Positions 10,915 to 20,085 of a stretch of 55,673 nucleotides of DNA are shown here, in pieces (the first letter of the stretch is position 1; every line of letters begins with the position of its first letter). Under the pieces are notes generated by a model. It saw only the letters and a list, made by a program, of their open reading frames with translations. It was not told the DNA's origin and ran no database searches. Source of the stretch: Nocardia nova NBRC 15556. GTDB lineage: Bacteria > Actinomycetota > Actinomycetes > Mycobacteriales > Mycobacteriaceae. The DNA is taken from the NCBI RefSeq assembly GCF_001613005.1, contig NZ_BDBN01000071.1, forward strand, positions 1-55,673, in the 5' to 3' direction. Made by a program: the position numbers and the translations under genes.

Positions 10915-13614
10915 TCACACCAGGCGGCGCGGCCCGTTGTCGAAGCGGCTCGGCTCCGGCCCGATCCGCACCCGCGCGTACAGGATCGCGGCGCCCTCCG
11001 GTGAGGCCAGCACCGGTTCCACCGACAATTCCCGCACCTCCGGCAGATCGTCGCACAGCGCCGAAATGCGTTGTGCCAGTGCGGCCAACGCCTTCTTGTC
11101 CACCGGTTCGCCGATCGTGCGACCCGATCCGGCCTGCCCGTCGAGCAGCGGGGCGGCGCGCGGCGCGTCGATCAGTTCCACCGCCTCGGCCTCGGTCAGC
11201 GGCAGCGCCCGATAGGCGCGGTCGCCGAGCAGGTCGATGATGGTTCCCGAGAGGCCGAATCCGATGACGGATCCGAACGAGGGATCGTCCTGGACCCGCA
11301 GCACGCACCCCACCCCCTTGGTCGCCATCTTCTGAATGTGGACGACCGCGTTGCCGGTCAGCTCCGCCAGATCGGTATAAGCACGCCGGACCGCGGTGTC
11401 GCGCCACAGATCGAGGCGGACACCGGTGAAATCGGGCCGGCTGCGCCACATTTCGCCGGTGGCCTTGGCGGCGACGGGATATCCCAATTCCGCGGCCGCC
11501 GCGACCGCGGCCTCGGGATCGTGGGCTTCCCGGAATTCCACCACGCGAATGCCGTAGCAGGCGAGCAGTTCCGCGGCCTCCAGGTCACCGAGCCACTCCC
11601 CGTCGGGACTGCGAGACATCCACTGCTCCACCAGCTCTCGCGCCCGCACGACCTCGAGACCGTCCGGCCGTACCACCAGGGAGGCCGGACGCGTCCGCCA
11701 CGCCGCGTACCGCCGCACCCGGGCCAGCGCCCGCGCCGCGCGTTCCGGATCCGGGTAGGACGGAATGGAACCGCGGTCGACGATGCCGCCGGCACCGCGC
11801 ACGGTGAGCAGGTTCGGCATTCCGTGATCGGCGACGAACGTGGTGAGCACGGGTTTGACCGCATCCTGCGCGCCGGCCCGGATCGCCTCGGCGAAGGCGG
11901 TGACCGCCGCCGGTACCGGCGGCGCGAAGATGACGATGACGGCGTCGACCTCGGCGGAATCCATCGCACTCGCGACGGCAGTCAGGTAGTCGGCGGGTTC
12001 TGCCTGCGGCCCCAGATCGGTCGGCTCCCCCACCTCCAGTCCCTCCCCGCGCGCCGCATCCACCGCCAACCAGCCCAGAGCCGCGCTGTTGCCGATCACC
12101 GCGAGCCGCGGACCGCCGGGCAGCGGCTGATACGCCAGCAGCATGGCGCAGTCGAACAGTTCGGCGATCGTATCGACCTGCACGATTCCGGCCTGAGCGA
12201 ACAGATCGCGTTCCACCGACCGTTCCAGACCGCTGACCGGCACGTTGGCGGCGTTGCGGCCGCTACTCACCGCCACCACCGGCTTGGTGCGGGCCACCCG
12301 GCGCGCGATGCGGGAGAACTTGCGCGGATTGCCGAACGTCTCCAGATACAGCAGTACGACGTCGGTGTCGGGATCGGTGTCCCAGTACTGCAGCAGGTCG
12401 TTGCCGGATACATCGGCGCGATTGCCCGCCGAGACGAAGGTCGACAGGCCGAGCTTGCGCGCGGCCGCCTCACCCAGGATGGCCGCACCCAGCGGCCCGG
12501 ACTGGCAGAAGAATCCGACTCGGCCGCGACCCGGCAGGACCGGCGCCAGCGTCGCGTTCAGCGAGACCGCCGGATCGGTGTTGGCGATACCGAGCGCACT
12601 CGGGCCCACCACTCGCATGCCGTGGCCGCGCGCGGCATCGACCAGATCGCGTTCGGCGTGATAGCCGGCCGGCCCGGTTTCGGAGAATCCGGCGGTCAGC
12701 ACGACCAGGCCTTTGACCCCCTTGGCCATACAGTCGTCGAGGACGGATTTGATCTCCTCGGCCGGTACGGCGACCACCGCCAGATCCAGTTCGTCGGGGA
12801 TGTCGTGCACGGTCGGGTAGGCGCGCACACCGCGGACGGAGTTCCGGTTCGGATTCACCGGGTACACCGGGCCCTGGAACACGCCGGACAGCAGATTCGC
12901 CAGCACCGCCCCGCCGACCCGGCTCGCCGCCGGGGTGGCGCCGATGACCGCGATCGACCGCGGGGCCAGCAGATTGCCGACACTGCGCGCCTCCGATGCC
13001 CGCTCCCGCGAATCCCGCACCGACAGCAGCGCTTCGGTAGGGTCGATGGCGAATTCGAGGTGCAACACCGACCCGTCGCGACTGCGCTGCACCTGGTATC
13101 CGGCCTCCCGGAAAACCGTGACCATGGTGTGGTTCTCTGCGAGCACCTCGGCGACGAAGGTCTCGATGTCGTTCTCGGCGGCCGCACCGGCCAGATGCTC
13201 GAGCAGAATCGACCCCAGCCCGCGGCCCTGATGCTCGTCGGCGACGACGAACGCCACCTCCGCCGCGCGAGGGCCTTCGCGATCGGTGAGCAGTTCGTAG
13301 CGGCCGACCGCGATGATCACCGACCCCAGCTCGACGACCAGCCCCACCCGATTGTGGTAGTCCACGTGGGTGGTGCGGTACAGATCCTTCGGTGTCATCC
13401 GCGGATAGGGACCGAAATAACGCAGATAGCGGGTGCGATCGGACAACGCCGCGTGGAAGGCCTGCATCGGCTCCGCATCGGCGGGGGTGATCGGGCGCAG
13501 CCGGACCACACCGCCGTCGGCGGCGAGCACGTCGGCGAACCAATGCTGCGGAGGCGGCGGCGGATCGGCGGGAGTGTTCTCGGCGTCCGGTGTGGTGGCG
13601 GATGATTCAGTCAC
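10915..13614 (-). CDS. GNAT acetyltransferase fused to NDP-forming acyl-CoA-synthetase-like domains (Pat-type protein acyltransferase)
   Basis: An 899-residue fusion. Residues ~35-195 are a GNAT domain with the acetyl-CoA loop EHQGRGLGS near 127-135. Residues ~215-660 match the CoA-binding and ligase domains of NDP-forming acyl-CoA synthetases, and ~680-899 an ATP-grasp domain (ELGYPVAAKATG). The SHTGALAG motif carrying the phosphorylated His of active enzymes is absent: after KPVVAVSSGRN the sequence diverges. This supports a ligand-sensing rather than catalytic domain, as in Salmonella Pat. The N-terminal placement of GNAT matches, from memory, the reversed order of the Streptomyces PatA type. 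The GTG start overlaps the acuC stop by 8 bases, implying coupled translation with a deacetylase. Confidence 0.88.
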   Translation of the reverse strand: MTESSATTPDAENTPADPPPPPQHWFADVLAADGGVVRLRPITPADAEPMQAFHAALSDRTRYLRYFGPYPRMTPKDLYRTTHVDYHNRVGLVVELGSVIIAVGRYELLTDREGPRAAEVAFVVADEHQGRGLGSILLEHLAGAAAENDIETFVAEVLAENHTMVTVFREAGYQVQRSRDGSVLHLEFAIDPTEALLSVRDSRERASEARSVGNLLAPRSIAVIGATPAASRVGGAVLANLLSGVFQGPVYPVNPNRNSVRGVRAYPTVHDIPDELDLAVVAVPAEEIKSVLDDCMAKGVKGLVVLTAGFSETGPAGYHAERDLVDAARGHGMRVVGPSALGIANTDPAVSLNATLAPVLPGRGRVGFFCQSGPLGAAILGEAAARKLGLSTFVSAGNRADVSGNDLLQYWDTDPDTDVVLLYLETFGNPRKFSRIARRVARTKPVVAVSSGRNAANVPVSGLERSVERDLFAQAGIVQVDTIAELFDCAMLLAYQPLPGGPRLAVIGNSAALGWLAVDAARGEGLEVGEPTDLGPQAEPADYLTAVASAMDSAEVDAVIVIFAPPVPAAVTAFAEAIRAGAQDAVKPVLTTFVADHGMPNLLTVRGAGGIVDRGSIPSYPDPERAARALARVRRYAAWRTRPASLVVRPDGLEVVRARELVEQWMSRSPDGEWLGDLEAAELLACYGIRVVEFREAHDPEAAVAAAAELGYPVAAKATGEMWRSRPDFTGVRLDLWRDTAVRRAYTDLAELTGNAVVHIQKMATKGVGCVLRVQDDPSFGSVIGFGLSGTIIDLLGDRAYRALPLTEAEAVELIDAPRAAPLLDGQAGSGRTIGEPVDKKALAALAQRISALCDDLPEVRELSVEPVLASPEGAAILYARVRIGPEPSRFDNGPRRLV

Positions 13615-14839
13615 GGGGGTCCTCCGGGTCCAGGCCCAGCAATCCGTAGGTCGCGCGGCGGGTGGCGAGCACCGAGGTGTCGATCGCGCGCTGCACGCGG
13701 TCGATACGGGCGTCGCCGGTGTCGAGCACACCGCCCGGCCCCTCCCACGGGGTGAACGCGGTGTCGCCACCGTCGCCCATCGTGACCGGCGCCGGCACGG
13801 TCGGGGCATAGGCGCGCACCAGCTCACGCCACTCCTCGGGGATGACGGTCTCCGGATCGATCTCGCGATCCAGCGCTATCGCCAGCAGATGGGTCCACGC
13901 TCGCGGCACCACCCGGACGACCCCGTAACCGCCGCCGCCCACGGCCAGCCAGCGCCCTTCGGCATAACGGTCCGCGAGTTCACGCATGGCGCGAAACGCC
14001 GCGCGCTGGCCGTCGACGGTGAGTTCGAGGTCGGCGAGGGGGTCTTCGCGATGGCTGTCGACTCCGCACTGACTGACCACCAGCTGCGGCCGGAACGCGG
14101 CCAGCGCTCCGGGCACCACGGCGTGAAATCCGCGCAGCCACTGCGCATCCCGGGTGCCGGGCAGGACGGCGAGGTTGATCGCGGTGCCTTCGGCCGGGCC
14201 CGCGCCGATCTCCTCGGGCCAGCCCGTGTTGGGCCACAGCGTCGCCGGATGCTGATGCAGCGAAATTGTCAGCACGCGAGGGTCGTCGTAGAAGGCGCGC
14301 TGCACGCCGTCGCCGTGGTGCACGTCGACGTCGACGTAGGCGATGCGGTCGAATCCGTTGTCCAGCAGCCACGAAATGGCCACCGCCACATCGTTGTAGA
14401 CGCAGAACCCCGATGCCGCGTCGGGCATCGCGTGATGCATACCACCCCCGATGCTCACCGCCCGCCGGGTGCGGCCGGCCGCGATTTCCCGGGCGGCGGC
14501 AAGGGTTCCGCCGACGATCACCGAGGCCGCCTCGTGCATATGAGGGAAGACGGGATTGTCCATCGACCCCAGCCCGTGCGGGGGCACGGCCGGCGGTGTG
14601 GTGCCCGGCGGTGCGGGAACGGCGTGACGCACCGCGTCGAGATAGGCGGCGGTGTGGATGCGCAGCAGCTCACCGTCGCCGGCGGGACCGGGCGCGAGGG
14701 TTTCGATGCCGTCGAGCAATCCGAGACTGCGCGCGAGTGCCATCGTGAATCGGAGCCGGGCCGGTTTCATCGGGTGCTCCGGGGTCCAGGTGTAGTCCAG
14801 GAAGCGGTCGGTCCACACCACGGCGGCGTCGTCTGCCAT
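13607..14839 (-). CDS. acuC: AcuC-type class I-like (histone deacetylase fold) protein deacetylase
   Basis: A 410-residue arginase/deacetylase-fold enzyme. Catalytic histidines lie in GGGMHHA (His135-His136). Zinc ligands fit YVDVDVHHGDGVQ (Asp172, His174) and CGVDSH (Asp261), and the transition-state Tyr fits GGGGYG (Tyr305). All key residues are present. AcuC of Bacillus removes acetyl groups from acetyl-CoA synthetase. Here the overlapping downstream gene is a GNAT/acyl-CoA-synthetase fusion, so the pair probably adds and removes the same modification. A TAGCGT hexamer (14846-14851) lies 6 bases from the ATG, giving a probable leaderless transcript. The gene is divergent from ideR. Confidence 0.93.
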   Translation of the reverse strand: MADDAAVVWTDRFLDYTWTPEHPMKPARLRFTMALARSLGLLDGIETLAPGPAGDGELLRIHTAAYLDAVRHAVPAPPGTTPPAVPPHGLGSMDNPVFPHMHEAASVIVGGTLAAAREIAAGRTRRAVSIGGGMHHAMPDAASGFCVYNDVAVAISWLLDNGFDRIAYVDVDVHHGDGVQRAFYDDPRVLTISLHQHPATLWPNTGWPEEIGAGPAEGTAINLAVLPGTRDAQWLRGFHAVVPGALAAFRPQLVVSQCGVDSHREDPLADLELTVDGQRAAFRAMRELADRYAEGRWLAVGGGGYGVVRVVPRAWTHLLAIALDREIDPETVIPEEWRELVRAYAPTVPAPVTMGDGGDTAFTPWEGPGGVLDTGDARIDRVQRAIDTSVLATRRATYGLLGLDPEDPRD

Positions 14840-14845
14840 ACCGTC

Positions 14846-14851
14846 ACGCTA
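14846..14851 (-). promoter_or_regulatory. leaderless -10 element of acuC
   Basis: Read leftwards the hexamer is TAGCGT (TANNNT pattern) and ends 6 bases before the acuC ATG, which would place transcription start at or next to the start codon. There is no ribosome site in the gap. Confidence 0.5.
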
Positions 14852-15061
14852 GCCCACCGCGGCCCGTCGCCGTGGCGTTGCTCGCACGGCCGGGGACACG
14901 GGAAGCAGACCACCCGAGTTGTCGTTGTCATGCAGTAGAAATGCAAGACGACACCGGGCGCGCCTGTCGCCCGCGCGCATCCGGTCGCGCGCGCAGGTAT
15001 CGGCGGAGTTCGTGCAGGACGTGCGAAATATGCTGAGGCCGATTGCGCAGCCGGGCGTGGG

Positions 15062-15067
15062 TAGAAT
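15062..15067 (+). promoter_or_regulatory. possible -10 element of ideR-galE
   Basis: TAGAAT, a good match to TANNNT, lies 23 bases upstream of the ideR GTG and before a GAAGGGG ribosome-site-like run. No convincing -35 hexamer is at the standard distance. Confidence 0.4.
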
Positions 15068-15090
15068 TCGTGCCGACGAAGGGGTAACAG

Positions 15091-15777
15091 GTGAAGGATC
15101 TGGTCGACACCACGGAGATGTATCTCCGTACCATCTACGACCTCGAGGAGGAGGGCGTGGTGCCGTTGCGGGCGCGTATCGCCGAGCGCCTCGAGCAGAG
15201 CGGCCCGACGGTGAGTCAGACGGTCGCGCGGATGGAGCGCGACGGTCTGCTGATGGTCGCCGGCGACCGGCACCTCGAACTCACCGACAAGGGCCGTGCG
15301 ATGGCCGTGGCGGTCATGCGCAAGCACCGGCTGGCCGAACGATTGCTGGTCGACGTGATCGGGCTGGACTGGCAGAACGTGCACGCCGAAGCCTGCCGCT
15401 GGGAGCACGTGATGAGCGAGGAGGTGGAAATGCGTCTGCTCGAGGTGCTCAACCATCCCACCACCTCCCCGTACGGCAACCCCATCCCCGGCCTGGACGA
15501 ACTCGGCGTCAACTCCATCCATTCCGGTGAGGAGACGCTGGTCCGGCTCTCCGATCTGCCGCCCGGACAGGTGTCGGCGGTCGTCGTGCGGCGGTTGTCG
15601 GAACATATCCAGGCCGATCCGGATGTGATCGGTCAGCTGCGGGAGGCGGGGGTGGTCCCCGACGCCCGCGTGACCGTGGAGACCAAGCCGGGTGTGGTGA
15701 TCATCTCGGTGCCCGGGCACGTCGGTTTCGAACTGTCCGACGAGATGGCCCACGCGGTCCAGGTCAGGCTGGCCTGA
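15091..15777 (+). CDS. ideR: iron-dependent repressor IdeR/DtxR
   Basis: A 228-residue DtxR-family metalloregulator that, when loaded with Fe(II), represses siderophore genes and activates iron storage in mycobacteria. The N-terminal winged helix includes ARIAERLEQSGPTVSQTVARM. The metal-binding/dimer domain includes HRLAERLLVDVIGL and the ligand-rich stretch EACRWEHVMSEEVE. The C-terminal SH3-like domain begins after the proline-rich linker, so it is the long (IdeR/DtxR) rather than short form. The GTG start follows a GAAGGGG run. galE begins 3 bases after the stop, as in Corynebacterium dtxR-galE. No obvious IdeR box was found in this window. Confidence 0.95.
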   Translation: MKDLVDTTEMYLRTIYDLEEEGVVPLRARIAERLEQSGPTVSQTVARMERDGLLMVAGDRHLELTDKGRAMAVAVMRKHRLAERLLVDVIGLDWQNVHAEACRWEHVMSEEVEMRLLEVLNHPTTSPYGNPIPGLDELGVNSIHSGEETLVRLSDLPPGQVSAVVVRRLSEHIQADPDVIGQLREAGVVPDARVTVETKPGVVIISVPGHVGFELSDEMAHAVQVRLA

Positions 15778-15780
15778 CGA

Positions 15781-16761
15781 ATGAAACTCCTGGTAACCGG
15801 CGGTGCCGGGTATGTCGGCGGAGTATGCGCCCAGGTACTGGTTCAGGACGGCCACGAGGTCGTGGTGGTCGACGATCTGTCCACCGGCAACGCCGAGGGC
15901 GTGCCGGCCGGGGCGAAATTCGTCGACGGAGATATCGCGACCACCGGCGTCGAACTGATCGAATCCGAATCCTTCGACGGCGTCCTGCATTTCGCGGCAC
16001 AGTCGCTGGTCGGCGAATCGGTGCAGCAGCCCGAGAAGTACTGGTACGGCAATGTGGTGAAGACGCTGGCGCTGCTGGAGGCGATCCGCCGCACGCAGAC
16101 CCCGCGGCTGGTGTTCTCCTCGACCGCGGCGGTCTACGGTGAGCCGGAACAGGTTCCGATTCTCGAGTCCGCCCCGACCCGGCCGACCAATCCCTACGGG
16201 GCGTCGAAACTCGCGATCGACCACGCGATCACCTCCTACGCCGTCGCCCACGGTCTGGCCGCGACGAGCCTGCGGTATTTCAACGTCGCCGGCGCCTACG
16301 GCGGGCTCGGTGAGAACCGTGTGGTGGAAACCCATCTCATCCCGCTGATCCTGCAAACGGCTCTGGGGCATCGGGATTCGATTTCGGTCTTCGGCACCGA
16401 CTACCCGACGCCGGACGGCACCGCGGTGCGCGACTACATCCACATTCGTGACCTCGCCCGCGCCCATGTGCTGGCGCTGGCGCAGTCGCGGCCGGGCGAA
16501 CATCGCATCTTCAACCTCGGCAGCGGTACGGGTTTCTCGGTGCGCGAAGTGATCTCGGCCTGTGAGCGTGTGGTCGGCCGGCCCATTCCGGCGGTGGACG
16601 CGCCGCGGCGCGCCGGTGATCCGGCGGTGCTGATCGCCTCGAGCGCGAAGGCGATCGACGAACTCGGCTGGCAGCCCGAACACAACGATCTCGACGAAAT
16701 CGTCTCCGACGCGTGGGATTTCCTCACCTCGCTCGGCGACCGCGCCCACAGCGCTCGCTGA
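15781..16761 (+). CDS. galE: UDP-glucose 4-epimerase
   Basis: A 326-residue short-chain extended dehydrogenase/epimerase that interconverts UDP-glucose and UDP-galactose, feeding galactan and arabinogalactan synthesis. It has the NAD-binding GGAGYVG at residues 7-13, DLSTGN after strand 2, the catalytic Ser/Thr region STAAVYGEP and the active pair Tyr139/Lys143 in YGASK. The C-terminal VRDYIHIRDLARAHVLAL and IFNLGSGTGFSV segments are typical. The ATG is 3 bases after the ideR stop, so it is translated from the same message. It is convergent with the DUF4192 gene (35 bases between stops). Confidence 0.93.
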   Translation: MKLLVTGGAGYVGGVCAQVLVQDGHEVVVVDDLSTGNAEGVPAGAKFVDGDIATTGVELIESESFDGVLHFAAQSLVGESVQQPEKYWYGNVVKTLALLEAIRRTQTPRLVFSSTAAVYGEPEQVPILESAPTRPTNPYGASKLAIDHAITSYAVAHGLAATSLRYFNVAGAYGGLGENRVVETHLIPLILQTALGHRDSISVFGTDYPTPDGTAVRDYIHIRDLARAHVLALAQSRPGEHRIFNLGSGTGFSVREVISACERVVGRPIPAVDAPRRAGDPAVLIASSAKAIDELGWQPEHNDLDEIVSDAWDFLTSLGDRAHSAR

Positions 16762-16796
16762 TACGCGCGGTCCCCGCGACCGTGACCGGGCGGGTG

Positions 16797-18875
16797 TCAC
16801 CGCGACTCCGCGTCGGTTGGCGGTTCGCCGATGTCGGCGACGGCCAGGTCGACACCCAGCCCGGCGGCGATATCGCGGCCGCTGACGGCGAGTTTGCGCA
16901 CATCACCGGGGCGCATGCCGGTGCGTAGCGCCGCATCCAGCAGTCGTGCGATGCGATGCGCCGGATCGGCCTGCAGTGCCGCCTCGAACGCCACACCCGC
17001 CAGCGGTCCGTCGCCGCGGGTGTAGGCGCTGTAGCCGAACAGGGTGGCCAGTTCGGCGCGGTCGGGGCCGGTGAGGCCGCGGCAGGCACGGGACCACAGC
17101 GCTTCGGCCGCGGCGGCATGGGCACCCAGCGCCACCGCGAACAGGGAATCGCGCACCGCGGTGTCGCGCACGGCGACGGCCAGATCCGCGAGTTCGCGTG
17201 GGTCGAGTTCGTCGCCCGATTCGACGGTGCTGATCTGCCACAGCACCATGTCCAGGGCCGCGCGGCTGTAGGAGCGTGGCTCGCCGGCACGCAGTGCGCG
17301 CCGGAACCGCAGCCTGGCGGCCTCCGCGGCGCTGCCGATCACCGCGTCGATCTCGACACGCAGCGGCATATCCTCTGCCACCGCGGCCGTGAGCTCGGTG
17401 CGCGAGCCGCGGATGGGACGGCCGTCGAGCACCTGGGCGAGCGCGACCGGCGAGGCCGCCGGATCCGCTTGTGTCCCGGCACTGTCCGGATCGAGCACAC
17501 TCCACCAGTCGGCACCCGGGGTGATCTCGCCCACGGCCCATGCTTCGGCGAGGAGTACGTCCTGGCTCCGCAGCGCGCCGTCGAGCACCCGCACCAAGTC
17601 GCGATGCCGGGCCGCGCGCCGCCCGGCCCGCCCCGCCCGCGGTGCCGTAGCACGATCGTCGACGATCAGCGTCACCACACCGACGGCCTGCTCCTGACCA
17701 CAGAGGGCGGCCAGCTGGCCGGCCAGTCGCACCCAGGCCCCGCAGCCCGCTACGTCGAGATCGTGGCGGGCCACCGCTCCGAGATAGACCGCCCCCGGGT
17801 ACTTCTGCGACCGCAGCAGCAGACAGGCCACCAGCGAGCGCTGCGGTCGAAATCCCAGCAGCGCGGGCACGGCCGCGATGAACTCCGCCGGTTCGTTCAT
17901 GGTCAGCGCCGTCGCCGTCCACAGCTGTTCGACGCCTTCTGCTCGCGTGTGCTGTTCCATCGCGTCTTGGGCCAGGTTCCCGGACGTCCCACCGTCGCCC
18001 CGGCCGGACAAACCCGGTTCGGCCTCACCGTCGTGCCCATCCCCGCCGGGCGGTGTCGAACCCGGTCCGGCGAGAGGCGTGTCCGCCACGCTCCCCGCCG
18101 GTTCCGGCGGCGTATCACCCTGTGACGGCAGCGGTTTCGCCGTATCACCACCGGCGTCCACCATGTCGTCCGCGTTGTGCACAGCACCGTATTCCTCGTC
18201 ACCGCTGTCGCTTCCGCAGATATCCGCACGCGGCCGCAACACCTGGTCGGCCTCACACCGCCAACGCCGCTTCGGCTCCCTCGAGTCGCCACAGCCGTCT
18301 CCGGCGCCGGCGCATTCGCGCACGGCCGCGCATCGGGTGCCGGCACACGCGTCTCGCGGGGTGTCCACACGTGCGCTCCCGCGAACAGTGTTGCAGTACA
18401 ACGGAACTGGTGCCGTCTCGGCGGTCGACCCGCCCGTCCTCCCGCCCGTCGTGCGGGTGACTCCGTCCTGCGAGCGACAGATCCGGTGGGCGTGTGGGGC
18501 GATGCGCGGTGAGAAAGGCGGCGACGCCGCGTCGCGCTCACTATCGGTAGCGGCTTCGTCCTCCGCGGCCTTCGTGGCCCCCGAGGCGTCCATGACCTTC
18601 CGCGCATGACCCGCGGCGGCCGAGGTGCCCTCCGACCCGCCGTGGCCTGCCTTCCGGGCATGACCCGCGGTCGTCGAGCAGCCCTCTCGGCCCGGCACGC
18701 CCGCCTGCGCCGTCGACTCGGGCAGCGGCGGGGTGCCGGGTCCGGTCACGACTCGTATCGTGTCCGCCTCCGGCGAGGCCGCGTCGGGATGCGACGCAGT
18801 GTTCGAGGGCGAGGGCGTCCGCACGGCGTCGGGGCGGTCGGTGCGGGGCCGGCTGGGGTCGGTGTGTGTGGTCAT
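16797..18875 (-). CDS. DUF4192 protein with long unusual N-terminal extension
   Basis: The C-terminal ~370 residues (from about LWTATALTMNEPAEFIAAV) match DUF4192, an actinobacterial family of unknown function. The ~320 residues before it are unlike the family: low-complexity, with about ten cysteines (CAGTRCAAVRECAGAG and nearby) and a repeated (T/A)AGHARK unit 18 residues apart. The frame is open throughout and begins at an MTTHTD-like start typical of DUF4192 proteins, so an inserted or expanded segment is likely. A later start such as MEQHTRAEGVEQ would leave the extension untranslated. The DUF4192 core is solid; the N-terminal half is uncertain. Confidence 0.7.
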   Translation of the reverse strand: MTTHTDPSRPRTDRPDAVRTPSPSNTASHPDAASPEADTIRVVTGPGTPPLPESTAQAGVPGREGCSTTAGHARKAGHGGSEGTSAAAGHARKVMDASGATKAAEDEAATDSERDAASPPFSPRIAPHAHRICRSQDGVTRTTGGRTGGSTAETAPVPLYCNTVRGSARVDTPRDACAGTRCAAVRECAGAGDGCGDSREPKRRWRCEADQVLRPRADICGSDSGDEEYGAVHNADDMVDAGGDTAKPLPSQGDTPPEPAGSVADTPLAGPGSTPPGGDGHDGEAEPGLSGRGDGGTSGNLAQDAMEQHTRAEGVEQLWTATALTMNEPAEFIAAVPALLGFRPQRSLVACLLLRSQKYPGAVYLGAVARHDLDVAGCGAWVRLAGQLAALCGQEQAVGVVTLIVDDRATAPRAGRAGRRAARHRDLVRVLDGALRSQDVLLAEAWAVGEITPGADWWSVLDPDSAGTQADPAASPVALAQVLDGRPIRGSRTELTAAVAEDMPLRVEIDAVIGSAAEAARLRFRRALRAGEPRSYSRAALDMVLWQISTVESGDELDPRELADLAVAVRDTAVRDSLFAVALGAHAAAAEALWSRACRGLTGPDRAELATLFGYSAYTRGDGPLAGVAFEAALQADPAHRIARLLDAALRTGMRPGDVRKLAVSGRDIAAGLGVDLAVADIGEPPTDAESR
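18596..18670. repeat. 54-bp-spaced direct repeat inside the DUF4192 extension
   Basis: A 21-base unit at 18596-18616 recurs at 18650-18670 with a single mismatch. The spacing of 54 bases is 18 codons and keeps the reading frame, so it appears in the protein as two (T/A)AGHARK copies. Confidence 0.75.
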
Positions 18876-19051
18876 GACATTCACACTGCCCGGGCGTCAC
18901 CGCCGGCCCGCGTGGCTGAGCTGGGCTTTCATTTCGTCTGGGGAGCCCCTCGAGACCTGGGGATCGCGGCGGCGACACGCGGTGGAACCAGGCGGAGATG
19001 TCGGTGCCTGCTGTTACGGTTGCGCCGGGGAGAGCACATCCGCCCGAGGTG

Positions 19052-19765
19052 TTAGCGGGTGCGGACCTTGGCGACCGCGGCCGTGAAGACCTGGTCCAGG
19101 CCGGTCGTATCCGGTGCGTCGGCACCGAAAGTCATTGCCGTGGTTTCGATTCGGATGTCACCGACCTGCGCGAGCAGTGTGCGCAAGGCCGGATCGGCGG
19201 AGCTGCCGGGCGGCGCGCCGGTCACCGTCCGGCCGAAGGCCAGAGAGTCGTCGGCATCGACCGGCGGAGGCGGCAGCAGCCGCGTGGTGATCGTGCGATC
19301 GATCGCCGCGTGCCGGGCATGCACCGTGGCGCAGCGCGAAAGCTGATCCCCCAGACGGGACAACGGCTCGTTCGTACGGCTGAGCACGACGGTGATCGTG
19401 GCTCGCGTCCGGTCGTCCGTGCCGACCACGACGGCGATCCGGCCGGGATCGGGCGGATCGGGTGCGCAGTCCGGCGGGTCGATTTGTGCCCCCGGCGGAA
19501 TCGCGGTGAGGTCCGCGGCCGCCGCCGCGGCGCGATCACCGGAGGCGACGACGGTCGTATAGCCCGTCGGGAATCGGTCCTGGCCGGGCAGCATCGCCGT
19601 CAGATCACCGTCGATATGCCGGGTGACCACACTCTGGCGCATCGCGGCCGGATGCCCGGACACCGTGGAACCGCACGCGGCGAGCAGACAACTCAATGCC
19701 GCGTACCCGACGGTGCGGCCGAACCCGCGGCGCCTCCGCGAGGCCGGCGGATCCGGGACGCTCAC
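19052..19765 (-). CDS. exported lipoprotein, unknown function
   Basis: A 237-residue predicted lipoprotein. The N-terminus is basic, followed by a short hydrophobic stretch and the lipobox LLAACG with Cys31 as the lipidated residue. The rest is a soluble domain with repeated TGYTTVVASG and RATITVVLSRTNEPL-type strands. It recalls the actinobacterial sensor-like/DUF5642 lipoproteins, but this assignment is weak. The GTG at 19765 is the start. It is divergent from the PAC2 gene, with a 320-base gap. It is probably held on the outer face of the cytoplasmic membrane; no enzymatic motif was found. Confidence 0.75.
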   Translation of the reverse strand: MSVPDPPASRRRRGFGRTVGYAALSCLLAACGSTVSGHPAAMRQSVVTRHIDGDLTAMLPGQDRFPTGYTTVVASGDRAAAAAADLTAIPPGAQIDPPDCAPDPPDPGRIAVVVGTDDRTRATITVVLSRTNEPLSRLGDQLSRCATVHARHAAIDRTITTRLLPPPPVDADDSLAFGRTVTGAPPGSSADPALRTLLAQVGDIRIETTAMTFGADAPDTTGLDQVFTAAVAKVRTR

Positions 19766-20085
19766 TCCCCCACTATGGCCGATACCGCCGCCCCCGCGGA
19801 TCTGCCACGCCGACCCCGCGGGAATACGGCCCGCCGATCCGGAGTTGTCTTCTCCGGTAGGGCAGAGCGTGGCCTACCTCCGCCGGGTACGCTCCGCGAC
19901 CGCTACTCTGCAGGGTTACATCCCCCGGTGGACCGGCGGTTTCCGTCGGATGTCACCACCCGCACGCCGACCGGTACGCGACCCCCGCGCGCGTACCCTG
20001 GACGGTGGAGAGGTGGCGAGATCCGGCACCGGGCCACCACTGAAAACGACTGAGGCGGACAGGGCTTGACCAGGGAGTTTGGCAA
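19766..20085. other. 320-base intergenic region before the PAC2 gene
   Basis: No gene-like frame was found. It separates the divergent lipoprotein and PAC2 genes. TACTCT (about 19902) and TACCCT (about 19996) are possible -10 hexamers for the rightward gene, and GGGAG just before 20086 is its ribosome site. No clear palindrome was seen. Confidence 0.4.

Noticed and set aside
11071..13605. 844-codon rightward frame opposite the acyltransferase fusion
   Set aside because: Low-complexity Arg/His/Gln protein; the minus strand has clear GNAT and CoA-synthetase motifs.
14929..14960. Possible inverted repeat GTCGT...ACGAC between acuC and ideR
   Set aside because: Pairing breaks after five bases with unequal arms, so it is too weak to call an operator.
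14767..16800. 677-codon leftward frame opposite ideR and galE
   Set aside because: Mirror of two recognised genes; no motifs.
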